Source: Pseudomonadota bacterium (GTDB lineage Bacteria; Pseudomonadota; Alphaproteobacteria; Parvibaculales; Parvibaculaceae). Taken from it: a stretch of 8,688 nucleotides of DNA. A model generated the notes under the pieces. The model had not been told where the DNA came from. It saw only the letters and a list, made by a program, of their open reading frames with translations, and made no database searches. The stretch is from the NCBI GenBank assembly GCA_021780275.1, contig JAJXZC010000022.1:1-8688 (forward strand), in the 5' to 3' direction. Every line of letters starts with the position of its first letter. Position 1 is the first letter of the stretch. Both the position numbers and the translations under genes were made by a program. Positions 1 to 7,563 of the stretch are shown piece after piece.

Positions 1-12
1 GATTTCATCAGG

Positions 13-1455
13 ATGACCGGGCGGAGGTGTTTCAGGCCTTATGTTATAGGGGCTTTCTGGTGCGCATTGGCGCAAGGGATTTGTTCGTCCACCGGCGCAC
101 TTGCCGCCACATCCTCTCCGATGATGAGCGATCTTCAAAACATACTGGTCTCTTCACATGTGACGACGGCGCAACAGCTCGAGACCGGTGTTGACAGCCA
201 TGCTTTCTACTGGAGGGCAAACAATCTGCAGGGATCTGCGCGGGAGCTTGCGCCGCTTCCTGGCGGTGATCTCATGAAAACGGCGGAGCTTTATCTGCAG
301 GGTATATCCTTCTCCTGCAAAGGCCAGTTCGCCGAAAGACTGGGACAACCGCGCCGCACGGGCGATGTCACGACGCTTCAGGCGGACACGGCCTGCGTCG
401 ACGGAGGGAACAATCCCGCTTCCGCGGTGCTTTTCGTGACGCATCAGGGTGGTCTTGGCGTGATCGTGCAAAAAGGCGCGGTGGGGCAGTTGTCTTCCGC
501 TATGATCAATGTGGATGCTCTCGTATCCGCCGCTGTCGCTTTGCCTGATCGTGCGCCGCCGCCTGCGGTGCAGGAGACAACAATCCAGCCCCAAGCTCCT
601 GAACCAATTGCCGCTCCATCTTCGCCGCAGGAAACGGTTTCGCAAAATATTCCAGCCGAACAAGCAAAGGCCGTACCGGTAGCGCCAGCGCCGCGCGCGG
701 CATATCGGAGAAATGACCTCTCCACCTGGTCCGGCTTCACGTTCGGGCTTGAGATATCGCGCTACAAATACAGGGAGCAGACGGGCAACGCCAATCCCTT
801 CGTGGATATTTCAAGCTATCCGATGGGGGTAACGGCGGCCTATACCACGCCGCCTTTGCAAGGATTGTCCGATGCTTATTTTCGTCTCGACGGCAGGTTT
901 GCGCTGGGCCCGGCCCATTACAGCAGCGCCAGCGGCACCGCTTCGGGCCAGACGAACAATATCTGGGAGATACGCGGGCTGATCGGCAAGGACTATACCT
1001 ACGGCCCGGTCGACCTTTCGCCCTATACCGGTTACGGCTTTCGTTATCTTTATAACGACGCGCGCGGCCTCACCAGTCTTGGCTCGGCGGGCTACCGTCG
1101 TCAAAGCACCTATCAATATATTCCGATAGGGCTTACATCGCGCTTCAGGCTGACGGACGCGGCGCGGCTGTCGGTGAACACCGAGTATGATTTTTTCACC
1201 GCGGGGACGCAAAAATCCTATCTTTCGGATGCCAATGCGGCCTATGGGAATATCGTCAACCATCAAAGCCACGGGATGGGGCTGCGCGGCAGCGTCATGT
1301 TTCAGCAGTCCGGCTGGTCGGTGGGGCCATGGTTTGATTACTGGCACATAAAGGATTCCAACGTGGTCCCCATTCCGGGAGATCCGGGGCATATCGGAAT
1401 GGAACCCGACAATACCACGACCGAAGTCGGACTCAGAATAACCAGAACGATGTAG
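13..1455 (+). CDS. Exported protein with N-terminal periplasmic-type domain and C-terminal outer-membrane beta-barrel
   Basis: This 480-residue protein probably sits in the outer membrane. Residues 1-32 look like a signal peptide: Arg-rich start, hydrophobic stretch around 11-30, and an Ala-Leu-Ala-Ala cleavage region. Residues 33-177 form a soluble-looking domain with two cysteines (C102, C128) that could pair in the periplasm. Residues 178-230 are a Pro/Ala/Gln-rich linker. Residues 239-480 alternate polar and aromatic residues in short segments broken by Gly/Asn/Asp turns (for example GFTFGLEISRYKY and YTGYGFRYLYND), as in a beta-barrel of perhaps ten strands. The last residues, EVGLRITRTM, look like a final strand but end in Met rather than the usual Phe. 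The ATG at 13 has no clear ribosome site, and the frame stays open to the window edge, so the true start could lie upstream. Substrate or function is not evident; it could be a porin-like or structural protein. Confidence 0.75.
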   Translation: MTGRRCFRPYVIGAFWCALAQGICSSTGALAATSSPMMSDLQNILVSSHVTTAQQLETGVDSHAFYWRANNLQGSARELAPLPGGDLMKTAELYLQGISFSCKGQFAERLGQPRRTGDVTTLQADTACVDGGNNPASAVLFVTHQGGLGVIVQKGAVGQLSSAMINVDALVSAAVALPDRAPPPAVQETTIQPQAPEPIAAPSSPQETVSQNIPAEQAKAVPVAPAPRAAYRRNDLSTWSGFTFGLEISRYKYREQTGNANPFVDISSYPMGVTAAYTTPPLQGLSDAYFRLDGRFALGPAHYSSASGTASGQTNNIWEIRGLIGKDYTYGPVDLSPYTGYGFRYLYNDARGLTSLGSAGYRRQSTYQYIPIGLTSRFRLTDAARLSVNTEYDFFTAGTQKSYLSDANAAYGNIVNHQSHGMGLRGSVMFQQSGWSVGPWFDYWHIKDSNVVPIPGDPGHIGMEPDNTTTEVGLRITRTM

Positions 1456-1459
1456 AACG

Positions 1460-1474
1460 GTAGCGCGCCGCTAC
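1460..1474. terminator. Weak hairpin between convergent genes
   Basis: A perfect 6-bp inverted repeat (GTAGCG, loop CGC, CGCTAC) fills most of the 23-bp gap between the convergent barrel-protein gene and the DUF1003 gene. Its place right after one stop codon and just before the other suits a shared transcription end. Neither strand has a T-tract after the stem, so it is not a canonical intrinsic terminator and may simply be chance. Confidence 0.3.
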
Positions 1475-1478
1475 GGGA

Positions 1479-1997
1479 TCAGCCTTCATCCGGCGCGCGC
1501 GCCGCGATCAGTTCCGCCTCCAGCCGCCGGATGATATTGATCAGTTCCTGCACTTCCGTCGCGCGGAGATGGTCTATCTTCTGGTGCAAAAGCTCTATTT
1601 CCAGCTCCGCCTTGACGTTGACGTCGTAATCGTGCCGCGCGTCGCGGCGGTCGAGCGCCGCCTGCCGGTTCTGGCTCATCATGATGAAGGGCGCGGCATA
1701 GGCGGCCTGAAACGACAGCGCGAGATTGAGCAGGATAAAGGGATAAGGGTCCCAGTGATGCATGTAGGCGGTGATGTTGAGGATCATCCAGCCGATGAGG
1801 ATCAGGCTTTGGGTGATGATGAACGGCCATGAGCCCATCGTCGCCGCCACGCCGTCCGCGATGCGGTCGCCGAGGCTGAGGCGCGGTTCCGTGTATTCGG
1901 ATTGCGTCAGGCGCGCACGCCGCTTCGCGCGCAGCTGCCTGAGCAACGAAAGCTCTTCTTCCTGCAGGCGGTGATAGATACGGCGGATCGTGTCCAT
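1479..1997 (-). CDS. DUF1003 family inner-membrane protein
   Basis: This 172-residue protein has the hallmarks of the DUF1003 family. A charged N-terminal helix (1-40) is followed by two membrane segments (about 55-78 and 84-107) separated by a short loop with the family's HWDPYPFILLNL motif. The second segment runs into AAPFIMMSQNRQ and D-RHDYDVNVKAELEI, then a C-terminal amphipathic, coiled-coil-like helix (about 128-166) starting LHQKIDHL. The length is usual for the family. The biochemical role of DUF1003 proteins is not established to my knowledge, so none is assigned. The ATG at 1997 is the natural start. Its ribosome site is poor (an A-run with AAGG about 10 nt upstream), but a good promoter lies about 45 nt upstream. 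It is convergent with the barrel gene and follows the kinase gene on the same strand after a 97-bp gap. Confidence 0.9.
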   Translation of the reverse strand: MDTIRRIYHRLQEEELSLLRQLRAKRRARLTQSEYTEPRLSLGDRIADGVAATMGSWPFIITQSLILIGWMILNITAYMHHWDPYPFILLNLALSFQAAYAAPFIMMSQNRQAALDRRDARHDYDVNVKAELEIELLHQKIDHLRATEVQELINIIRRLEAELIAARAPDEG

Positions 1998-2040
1998 GGC
2001 GGGAGGCCTTTTTTTATTGCGATGTTGACCGGATGGCTGA

Positions 2041-2070
2041 ATTATAAGCCGCGCCGCGGGCGGGATTCAA
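2041..2070 (-). promoter_or_regulatory. Candidate sigma70-type promoter for the DUF1003 gene
   Basis: On the minus strand the gap between the kinase stop and the DUF1003 start holds a perfect TATAAT (plus positions 2041-2046). A TTGAAT lies 18 bp upstream (plus positions 2065-2070) and matches TTGACA at 4 of 6 positions. Transcription would start near 2034 and give a leader of roughly 37 nt before the ATG at 1997. The spacing is one base longer than ideal. A promoter here implies the DUF1003 gene can be expressed independently of the upstream kinase gene. Confidence 0.5.
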
Positions 2071-2094
2071 TTCAAATTGTCGCACGCAGCGGGT

Positions 2095-5000
2095 TTAAAT
2101 CAGCTTTTCCTGCTTCAAGTAGCGCAGGACGGACGCGTATTCCTCCCTGATATCGGCAAGAAGCCGCGCGCGGGCGTCGGCGTCGCCTTCGAAAGCCTGC
2201 GCCGCGGCGCAAAGCTGGCGGAGAAGTTCCGCGCCTGCCGTTGCCGCGCCGCCCTTCATGGCGTGCGCGGATTCCTTCCACATGAGCATGTCGTTACCGG
2301 CGTGCGACTTTTCAAGATTCCCGACATTCTTGTCCGACTCGAAAACGAAGGCCGCGAGAAGCTCGCGCTGCATCTCCGCATCGCCGTCGCTCAGGGCGCG
2401 AAGGCCGGACAGGTCGATCGGGAAAGACGCGCCGCCGCCTGATTCCTCCCGCGGCGTTTTTTCCGGAGCGTCTTCGAAGCGTAGCCATTGCGACATGATC
2501 TCCCGCAGTTCCGCAAGGTCGATCGGCTTGCTGATATAATCGTCCATGCCGTAACGCAGGCATACCTCGCGCTCGCCCGCCATGGCATTGGCCGTCAGCG
2601 CGACGATCGGCACGTGTTTCCCGGTTTTCAGCTCGAAGGCGCGGATGTCCTGGGTCGCCTCGTAGCCGCTCTTCTCCGGCATTTGTCCGTCCATCAGGAT
2701 CATGTCCCAGTCGCTTTCGCGGTAGCAGGACACGGCTTCGTTGCCGTTGTTGACGATCTTGAAGTTGCTTATGCCGAACTTCTCCATGACGTGCCGGATG
2801 AAGATCTGGTTTGCGCGGTGATCCTCGGCGATCAGGACGCGCGCGGCGGCGGGCGGTATGATCCCGGAGAACTTTTTCTGCAATTTGCGGCTGCGGCGTT
2901 CCGGCGTTATCTCGTTCGTGGTCCTGAACGGCAGGCAAAAACGGAAGACGGAGCCCTTGCCGACTTCGCTTTCGACGCTGATCTCTCCGCCCATCATGTC
3001 CACAAGTTCCCTGGTGATCGCAAGGCCGAGCCCCATGCCGCCGTATTTGCGCGCGTGCGAGGCATCGGCCTGCACGAATTTTTGAAAGATGCTCTCCTGC
3101 TTGTCTTTCGGGATGCCTATGCCTGTGTCCTCGACATCGCACAGCAGGACGACGCTGTTCCTTTGGGTTTCGCGCCATGAAACACGCACGTCGACGCCAC
3201 CCACCTCGGTGTATTTGAGGGCGTTGCTGAGAAGGTTGGTCACGATGCGGGTGAAGCGCAGCAGATCGCCGACGACATAAGGCATGCGCCCGTCCTGCAT
3301 GTGGCAGGCGAGACTGAGACCCTTGCCGTCGGCGAGGGGTTTCAGGTTGTAAACGACGCTGCCGATGGCGTATGCGGCGTCAAACCCGACGCGTTCGAGA
3401 GCCATTTCTCCCGTTTCGATCTTCGAGATATCGAGGATATCGTTGACGATTTCGAGCAATGTGCGCGACGAGCGCGACAGGGATTCGACGAATTCCCGCT
3501 GGTTGGGGCGCAGCTCCGTTCCTTCCAGAAGCTGGGCCATGCCGAGAATGCTGTTGAGCGGCGTGCGCAACTCGTGCGACATGTTGGCGAGGAACTCCGT
3601 TTTCGCGCTGCTCGCCTGTTCCGCGTTTTCCTTGAGGATAAGCATCTTTTTCCGCGAGTCTTCAAGGACGATCAGGCCGCGGTACAGGATCAGGAAAAGG
3701 ATGATGACGCCGGGAAACGCGATGGCCGTCGACGAGAGCAAAAGCGTCCTTTCACGCAACGCCGACTTTTCCTGGCGCGCATAAAAATCGGACAGTTTCC
3801 CCAGGCCCTGATTGTAGAACATTTGCGATACGCCGACGGTCGCGGCGATATGCGTCCGCGCCGCGGGCAGGGCGCGCGCCTTGTTTTTGACAAGCTCGTC
3901 AAGTCGCGCGAAAACCCTTTCATATGAGGGAACAACCCATCCATCGTATAACGCGGCGAGGGGCATGATGGCATTGTCCATGGCGGCGCCCTGCATCATG
4001 ACGCCCATCTCGTCTTGCCGGAAGAGAAGGAGGCGCGTCAGGGCTGTTATTTCTTCATGACCGGAAGCGGAAGGGTTTTTGTTTGCAACCGTTCCGAGCT
4101 GCCAGAGCGCCTCCATCGCCGAGGGAAGCGGCCAGACAAGAAGGTTTTGCAGGTAATGCGCCCCCGCGCGCCGCCTTGTTTTTTCTACGGATATATCCTG
4201 CAAGGAGCGCAGGAACTCGCTTGCACCGGATATGTCCGCCGCGTAATCGACCCATTGTCCGGTTGTTTCGGTGTTTTTTTTCGACAGGCCTCTTTCTATG
4301 TTTCTCCGCGCGATATCCCAGCTCTGGCGTATGACCGGCGTCGAATAGCACTGTTGCAAGGCATTGCTGACTCCGGCGACGGCCCTATGGACGCTCTCCG
4401 CCGCCCGCCCGCGCAGTTTCCTGGCGGCGGGCCCTGACAACGCTTGCATCTCGCGCATTTTCTGCATGCTGGAAAGAAGATGCATGCCCGCGCGCTGCTC
4501 CCCTATCCAGCAGATCTTTTCGCGTGCGCGCTCCACCCTCATGCCTGCGTCGACGACCGCGCCATGGACCAGGTCCAGGAAAGGAAGCATGAACAGCATG
4601 CCGACGCAGATGAAGAAAACGGCCCGATGGCGCGAAGTGTTCAATGTGCTGACGAACCTGTTGATTTTGAGCGCAAACCCCCTGTCGCCGCCTTTTTTAT
4701 AGAGGCCGCCCAGCGCCGCCGTGAGGAGGATAAGGGCGGTGGCCATGGCGATCGTCAGCGCCATGACGTCAAAGCTTTGCTGCGGATCGTAATTGCAATT
4801 CGCATAAGGCTGAATGACGGCGGCCATCATGCCCGTGTAATGCATTCCGCAAACGGCGACGCCCATGATCAGGGCCGCCATCACGCGGTATGCATATTTG
4901 TATTTTCCGTCATGGCGCGCGAGCGCGAAAGAGATCCATAGCGCCGCGCCGGCGGCGGCCACCGCGACACCCACGGAGAGAATGAAAATGGAAGGGATAT

Positions 5001-5463
5001 AGCGCAGGCTGGCATCCATCTCCATGGCGGCCATCCCCGTGTAATGCATCGTGCATATGCCGAAACCGAGCAGTACGGCCCCGGCGAGCCAGGCGCGCCA
5101 TGTCAGCTTCTCGTGGCCGACGATGCCGAAAACGTTATAGGCCACGACGGCGGCGATGAGAAAAGAGATAAAAGTGATGAGCGGGTTGTAATCGACTTCC
5201 ATGCGCATTTTATAAGACAGCATGCCGATGAAGTGCATTGCCCAGATGCCTGCGCCCATGGCGAATGCGCCGCCCCAGTGAAAGAGCTTTTTTTCCTTCG
5301 GATGATCCGCCTCGACCATGCAGCGGGTCATGAAAAGAGCGACGTAAGAGGCGGCGCTCGCCACCATATAAGAAAGAAAAACCAGATCTGTTTTGTAGAC
5401 GCCGTGCGCGAAGGGAGCGGCCGCCTGTTTGTAAAAGAAGAAAGAAGGCAGAAAATGGGGCAT
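2095..5463 (-). CDS. Hybrid sensor histidine kinase: MHYT, helical sensor, HisKA, HATPase, REC, HPt
   Basis: This 1122-residue inner-membrane kinase carries a complete internal phosphorelay. An N-terminal MHYT sensor (about 25-255, seven membrane segments) has the diagnostic repeats at 76-80 (MHFIG), 139-143 and 207-211 (both MHYTG). MHYT domains are thought to bind metal, probably copper, and to sense a diatomic gas or redox state. A second sensor region (about 305-575), mostly helical, lies between membrane segments at 281-304 and 576-600. Next come HisKA with H630 in SHELRTP, HATPase with its N box (N743, N747), DTGIGIP (779-785) and GMGLGL (809-814), REC with D925 and a SKP lysine near 979, and HPt with H1067 in AHAMKGG. 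No key catalytic residue is missing. The start is firm: AGGAGGT at 5473-5479 lies 9 nt upstream of the ATG. It is divergent from the REC-protein gene at 5569, its likely partner. The actual signal is unknown. Confidence 0.95.
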   Translation of the reverse strand: MPHFLPSFFFYKQAAAPFAHGVYKTDLVFLSYMVASAASYVALFMTRCMVEADHPKEKKLFHWGGAFAMGAGIWAMHFIGMLSYKMRMEVDYNPLITFISFLIAAVVAYNVFGIVGHEKLTWRAWLAGAVLLGFGICTMHYTGMAAMEMDASLRYIPSIFILSVGVAVAAAGAALWISFALARHDGKYKYAYRVMAALIMGVAVCGMHYTGMMAAVIQPYANCNYDPQQSFDVMALTIAMATALILLTAALGGLYKKGGDRGFALKINRFVSTLNTSRHRAVFFICVGMLFMLPFLDLVHGAVVDAGMRVERAREKICWIGEQRAGMHLLSSMQKMREMQALSGPAARKLRGRAAESVHRAVAGVSNALQQCYSTPVIRQSWDIARRNIERGLSKKNTETTGQWVDYAADISGASEFLRSLQDISVEKTRRRAGAHYLQNLLVWPLPSAMEALWQLGTVANKNPSASGHEEITALTRLLLFRQDEMGVMMQGAAMDNAIMPLAALYDGWVVPSYERVFARLDELVKNKARALPAARTHIAATVGVSQMFYNQGLGKLSDFYARQEKSALRERTLLLSSTAIAFPGVIILFLILYRGLIVLEDSRKKMLILKENAEQASSAKTEFLANMSHELRTPLNSILGMAQLLEGTELRPNQREFVESLSRSSRTLLEIVNDILDISKIETGEMALERVGFDAAYAIGSVVYNLKPLADGKGLSLACHMQDGRMPYVVGDLLRFTRIVTNLLSNALKYTEVGGVDVRVSWRETQRNSVVLLCDVEDTGIGIPKDKQESIFQKFVQADASHARKYGGMGLGLAITRELVDMMGGEISVESEVGKGSVFRFCLPFRTTNEITPERRSRKLQKKFSGIIPPAAARVLIAEDHRANQIFIRHVMEKFGISNFKIVNNGNEAVSCYRESDWDMILMDGQMPEKSGYEATQDIRAFELKTGKHVPIVALTANAMAGEREVCLRYGMDDYISKPIDLAELREIMSQWLRFEDAPEKTPREESGGGASFPIDLSGLRALSDGDAEMQRELLAAFVFESDKNVGNLEKSHAGNDMLMWKESAHAMKGGAATAGAELLRQLCAAAQAFEGDADARARLLADIREEYASVLRYLKQEKLI

Positions 5464-5568
5464 GGTTATCTTACCTCCTAAGGTTTAGTTAATATAAATA
5501 TTACATACTTGTAGTTGTATTCCAAGCGTGTTAGATTGCATCCTCGCGCGGATTCAAGAGAGGTGACC
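5464..5568. promoter_or_regulatory. Divergent intergenic regulatory region with candidate kinase promoter and imperfect palindrome
   Basis: This 105-bp AT-rich gap separates the kinase gene (leftward) from the REC-protein gene (rightward). On the minus strand, TTGGAA (plus 5520-5525) and TAATAT (plus 5498-5503) with a 16-bp spacer could be the kinase promoter. They would give a start near 5491, just ahead of the strong Shine-Dalgarno at 5473-5479. The spacer is an imperfect inverted repeat, TACAtACTtgtAGTTGTA (5502-5519), with TACA/TGTA outer and ACT/AGT inner arms, which could be an operator. No equally clear promoter was found for the rightward gene. Each box matches consensus at only 4 of 6 positions, so this is a candidate only. 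Confidence 0.4.
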
Positions 5569-6300
5569 GTGGAAATATTCCAACATATGAATCTGACAAA
5601 ATTCGATTTTCTGGTTAATCGCATCAGAGATGAGATAGACCAATGGAAGGTAATGGACGTCCTGTTCGATGCTACCCAGCGGCCGGAACCGGATTTCATT
5701 GCGGAACAGCTGGAGGATTATTTCGGCGCGATTGACGGCGCGATCTTTCAGACGAAGAGCGACGAATTCGTTGTCCTCGCGAAACTGGGGCCGCACCCCG
5801 ACATCAACGTCGTGAAGTCGGGGATTTCTAGAAAATTTCCCGATCATAAATGCAGCGTTGCGATCAGAGACATTTCCAGGAACGGTTTGCAAACGATCGA
5901 GATCCGCATCAAATCAGCGCAAACGCCTGTCATGAAGCGATCAGCGGAAAAAAAGTTTTTCGTCATCGATGACGATCTTTTCATCCGCAAAACGCTCGGC
6001 CATATCCTTTCCGCGCACGGAACGGCGTTTGAATTCTCCGACGGCGCGCATGTCGAGGAAAACTACATGAAAGAAGAGCCGGACATCGTGTTTATAGACC
6101 TCCACCTGCCGGACGGCTCCGGAATAGACGTCATGAACAGGATCCTTCTGCGCTGGCCCGCCGCCAACATCGTCATCATTTCCGCGGACAGCACGGCGGA
6201 CAATGTTTTGCAGGCGCAGGCCAAAGGCTCCAAAGGCTTTCTCGGCAAGCCGCCCAGCAAGGAAAAAGTCCAGAAAATCATAAAAAGCCTGTCCGGATGA
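5569..6300 (+). CDS. Response regulator with unrecognised N-terminal domain and C-terminal REC domain
   Basis: I chose the GTG at 5569 as start because GAGAGG lies 5 nt upstream. The frame stays open further, with a TTG at 5515, and an ATG at 5587 is also possible. From the GTG the protein has 243 residues. Residues 128-243 form a receiver domain with everything needed for phosphorylation: acidic cluster D134-D136, acceptor D177 in VFIDLHLPDGSG, S205 at the Ser/Thr position, and K227 in GKPPS. Residues 1-118 form a mixed alpha/beta domain I do not recognise; DEFVVLA at 65-71 faintly recalls a GGDEF core, but no GGDEF active site is present. REC is C-terminal, opposite to most response regulators, and no DNA-binding domain is visible. 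The divergent hybrid kinase next door, which ends in an HPt domain, is the likely phosphodonor. The output is unknown: possibly protein-protein interaction. Confidence 0.85.
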   Translation: MEIFQHMNLTKFDFLVNRIRDEIDQWKVMDVLFDATQRPEPDFIAEQLEDYFGAIDGAIFQTKSDEFVVLAKLGPHPDINVVKSGISRKFPDHKCSVAIRDISRNGLQTIEIRIKSAQTPVMKRSAEKKFFVIDDDLFIRKTLGHILSAHGTAFEFSDGAHVEENYMKEEPDIVFIDLHLPDGSGIDVMNRILLRWPAANIVIISADSTADNVLQAQAKGSKGFLGKPPSKEKVQKIIKSLSG

Positions 6301-6316
6301 GGCATCCGCCGCTTTT
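6294..6316 (+). terminator. Probable intrinsic terminator of the REC-protein gene
   Basis: A 6-bp stem (CGGATG, loop AGG, CATCCG, 6294-6308) overlaps the TGA stop of the REC-protein gene and is followed by CCGCTTTTC. The T-run is short and starts a few bases after the stem, so it is a modest intrinsic terminator. It sits in the 15-bp gap before the convergent emrB remnant ends and would limit read-through into its antisense strand. Confidence 0.45.
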
Positions 6317-7262
6317 CAGTCCATGACCGCCGTTTCCGCCGCCGCGGCATATTGCGGACGGCGGAGCAGGAGGACGAGCGGAATGACGACGATCATCATC
6401 ACCATCATCAGCTTGAAGTCGTCGATGTAGCCAACCATCGAGGCCTGACGGGTGATGATCGCGTTCAGCTTTTCGAGTCCCGCCGCGCTGGAAGGATCGA
6501 CATGCATAGCGGCGAAGGATGCGGCGTGCAGGTCATAGGGAGTGACGTGCGAAGCCATGCCGGCATGCACGACTTGCGTGTTGCGCGCCAGCAGGAAGGA
6601 GACGACCGAAATGCCTATGGCGGCGCCGATGTTGCGTAGAAGATTGAAGAACGCCGTGCCTTCGTTGCGCAAATGCGCGGGCAGGGTGGAGAAGGCCAGC
6701 GTCGAGAGCGGCACGTAGGAGAGACCGATGCCAAATCCCTGCAAAAGGCCGGAAAAGACGACGGGTCCCGCGTCCATCAGCAGATCGAAATCCGACATCA
6801 TCCACAGCGAAACCACAGTCAGCAGGAGACCGGCGGTCATCACCGCGCGCATGTCGGCCCTGCCTGATAGGCGTCCGACGAGAATCATCGCCAGCATGGT
6901 GCCGAGGCCGCGCGGGGCGGTCACGAGGCCGGTGGTCAGCACCGGATAGTGCATCTCCGTCTGGAGCATCGGCGGCAGAAGCGCGAGCGTGGCGAACAGG
7001 ACCACGCCGATCAGGAAGATGAAAATGTTCGAGGCGAGAAAATTGTGGTCGGCGAACAGCGCGGGGCTGACGAACGGCCGGTCGTCCGTCAGCGTATGGA
7101 CGGTGTAGAGGTAAAAGGCAATCCCGCCAAGGCAGGCGTAAGTGATGATCTCCGGCGAGGAAAACCAGTCTTTCAGCTGTCCGCGGTCGAGCATCAGTTG
7201 CAGCGCGGCGAGGAAAAGGCTCAAGGTCGTGAAGCCGAAGAAATCGAAACGCCTGATAAATC
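6316..7262 (-). pseudogene. emrB: 5'-truncated EmrB/QacA-type (DHA2) MFS drug exporter
   Basis: DHA2 exporters usually have 14 membrane segments and about 500 or more residues; together with an EmrA-type adaptor they expel drugs by proton antiport. Here only the C-terminal part remains, roughly 310 residues with eight hydrophobic segments that correspond to TM7-14. Family landmarks are intact: RRFDFFGF, then LQLMLDRGQLKDWF, LPPMLQ with YPVLTTGLVTAPRGLGTM (a DHA2-type motif), the segment around NEGTAFFNLLRNIGAAIG, and a normal ending with YIDDFKLMM and PLVLLLRRPQ. The first six segments and the antiport motif C region are absent. Upstream of about 7262 the sequence changes to a phage gene in another frame. 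No ATG or GTG lies before the body; the first possible start is a TTG at 7224, inside TM7 and without a ribosome site, so an automated caller might report 6316-7224 as a CDS. Its C-terminal reading frame is undamaged, suggesting recent truncation. The symbol is by family resemblance only. Confidence 0.8.
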
Positions 7263-7489
7263 CCCGTTCCGACGCCGCCCAGTAGGGTGACGATGCTCCA
7301 GCCCATGACCTGCGTCTTTATCTTTTCCGTGCGCTCCTGCTGGCGCGTATCGTTTTCGATCCAGCGCTCGAGGACTTCATGCTGCTTTGCGTGCATCGGA
7401 ATCGATTCGACCGCGCATTCCCGTTCGCACGTCGACGAGCGCATCGCGCGGACGATTTTCTCCACATCCTCATCATCCAGTGTGCTCAT
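7250..7489 (-). CDS. Holin-like small phage membrane protein, 3' end apparently lost at the junction
   Basis: The ATG at 7489 has a near-consensus ribosome site (GGGGGTGAT immediately upstream). The first 80 residues look like small phage lysis-region proteins. They comprise an acidic N-terminus (DDEDVEKIVRAM), a CEREC cysteine pair at 21 and 25, a charged helix with HAKQHEVLERWI (33-44), and one membrane segment at about 62-79 (MGWSIVTLLGGVGTGIYQAF). Such proteins often sit beside tail genes and are called holin-like, but the lysis role is inferred. After about residue 80 the frame runs, out of phase, over the emrB remnant and stays open to 6533. That Arg- and Pro-rich extension is a shadow, so the natural C-terminus has probably been replaced. 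The end at 7250 is my estimate of the junction, not a stop codon. Whether the chimeric 318-residue product is made is unknown. Confidence 0.55.
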
Positions 7490-7500
7490 ATCACCCCCGG

Positions 7501-7526
7501 AAAATTAAAAACCCGCTTACGCGGGT
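7501..7526 (-). terminator. Strong intrinsic terminator after the phage tail genes
   Basis: On the minus strand a perfect 6-bp GC-rich stem (ACCCGC, loop GTAA, GCGGGT; plus positions 7511-7526) is followed at once by a T-rich tract, TTTTAATTTT (plus 7501-7510). The GNRA-like GTAA tetraloop adds stability. It lies 37 bp after the stop of the 199-residue tail-associated gene and only about 12 bp before the ATG of the holin-like gene. It would therefore cut tail-operon transcription just ahead of the lysis gene. Confidence 0.85.
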
Positions 7527-7563
7527 CCGCTTTCTTATTCGTTGTCTCTATCCACGTTTTATG

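Noticed and set aside
154..1392. Minus-strand ORFs of up to 193 residues opposite the barrel protein
   Set aside because: No recognisable motifs or ribosome sites, and the plus-strand gene has a signal peptide, linker and beta-barrel pattern across the same bases.
1998..2094. GC-rich repeat near 2050-2062 as a terminator for the kinase gene
   Set aside because: No stable symmetric stem followed by a T-tract on the minus strand; the region is better explained as the DUF1003 promoter.
2312..3178. Long alternative-frame ORF (288 residues, minus strand) inside the kinase gene, and a 230-residue plus-strand ORF over 2488-3180
   Set aside because: Both overlap the HATPase/REC region of the kinase, whose motifs are unambiguous. 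The alternative products are Arg-, Pro- or His-rich, with no recognisable domain, as expected for shadow frames in high-GC DNA.
5515..5568. TTG at 5515 as start of the REC-protein gene
   Set aside because: It has no ribosome site and lies within the candidate promoter/palindrome of the divergent gap. The GTG at 5569 has a well-placed GAGAGG.
6352..6639. Plus-strand ORF encoding a His/Asp-rich string, suggestive of a metal-binding protein
   Set aside because: The CATCAT-type run is the reverse complement of the Met/Val-rich last membrane segment of the emrB remnant, so it is a by-product of that segment.
6533..7249. Distal part of the 318-residue frame starting at 7489
   Set aside because: It is out of phase with the clearly conserved exporter codons and gives an Arg/Pro-rich product without domains. 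Only the first 80 or so residues look like a real protein.
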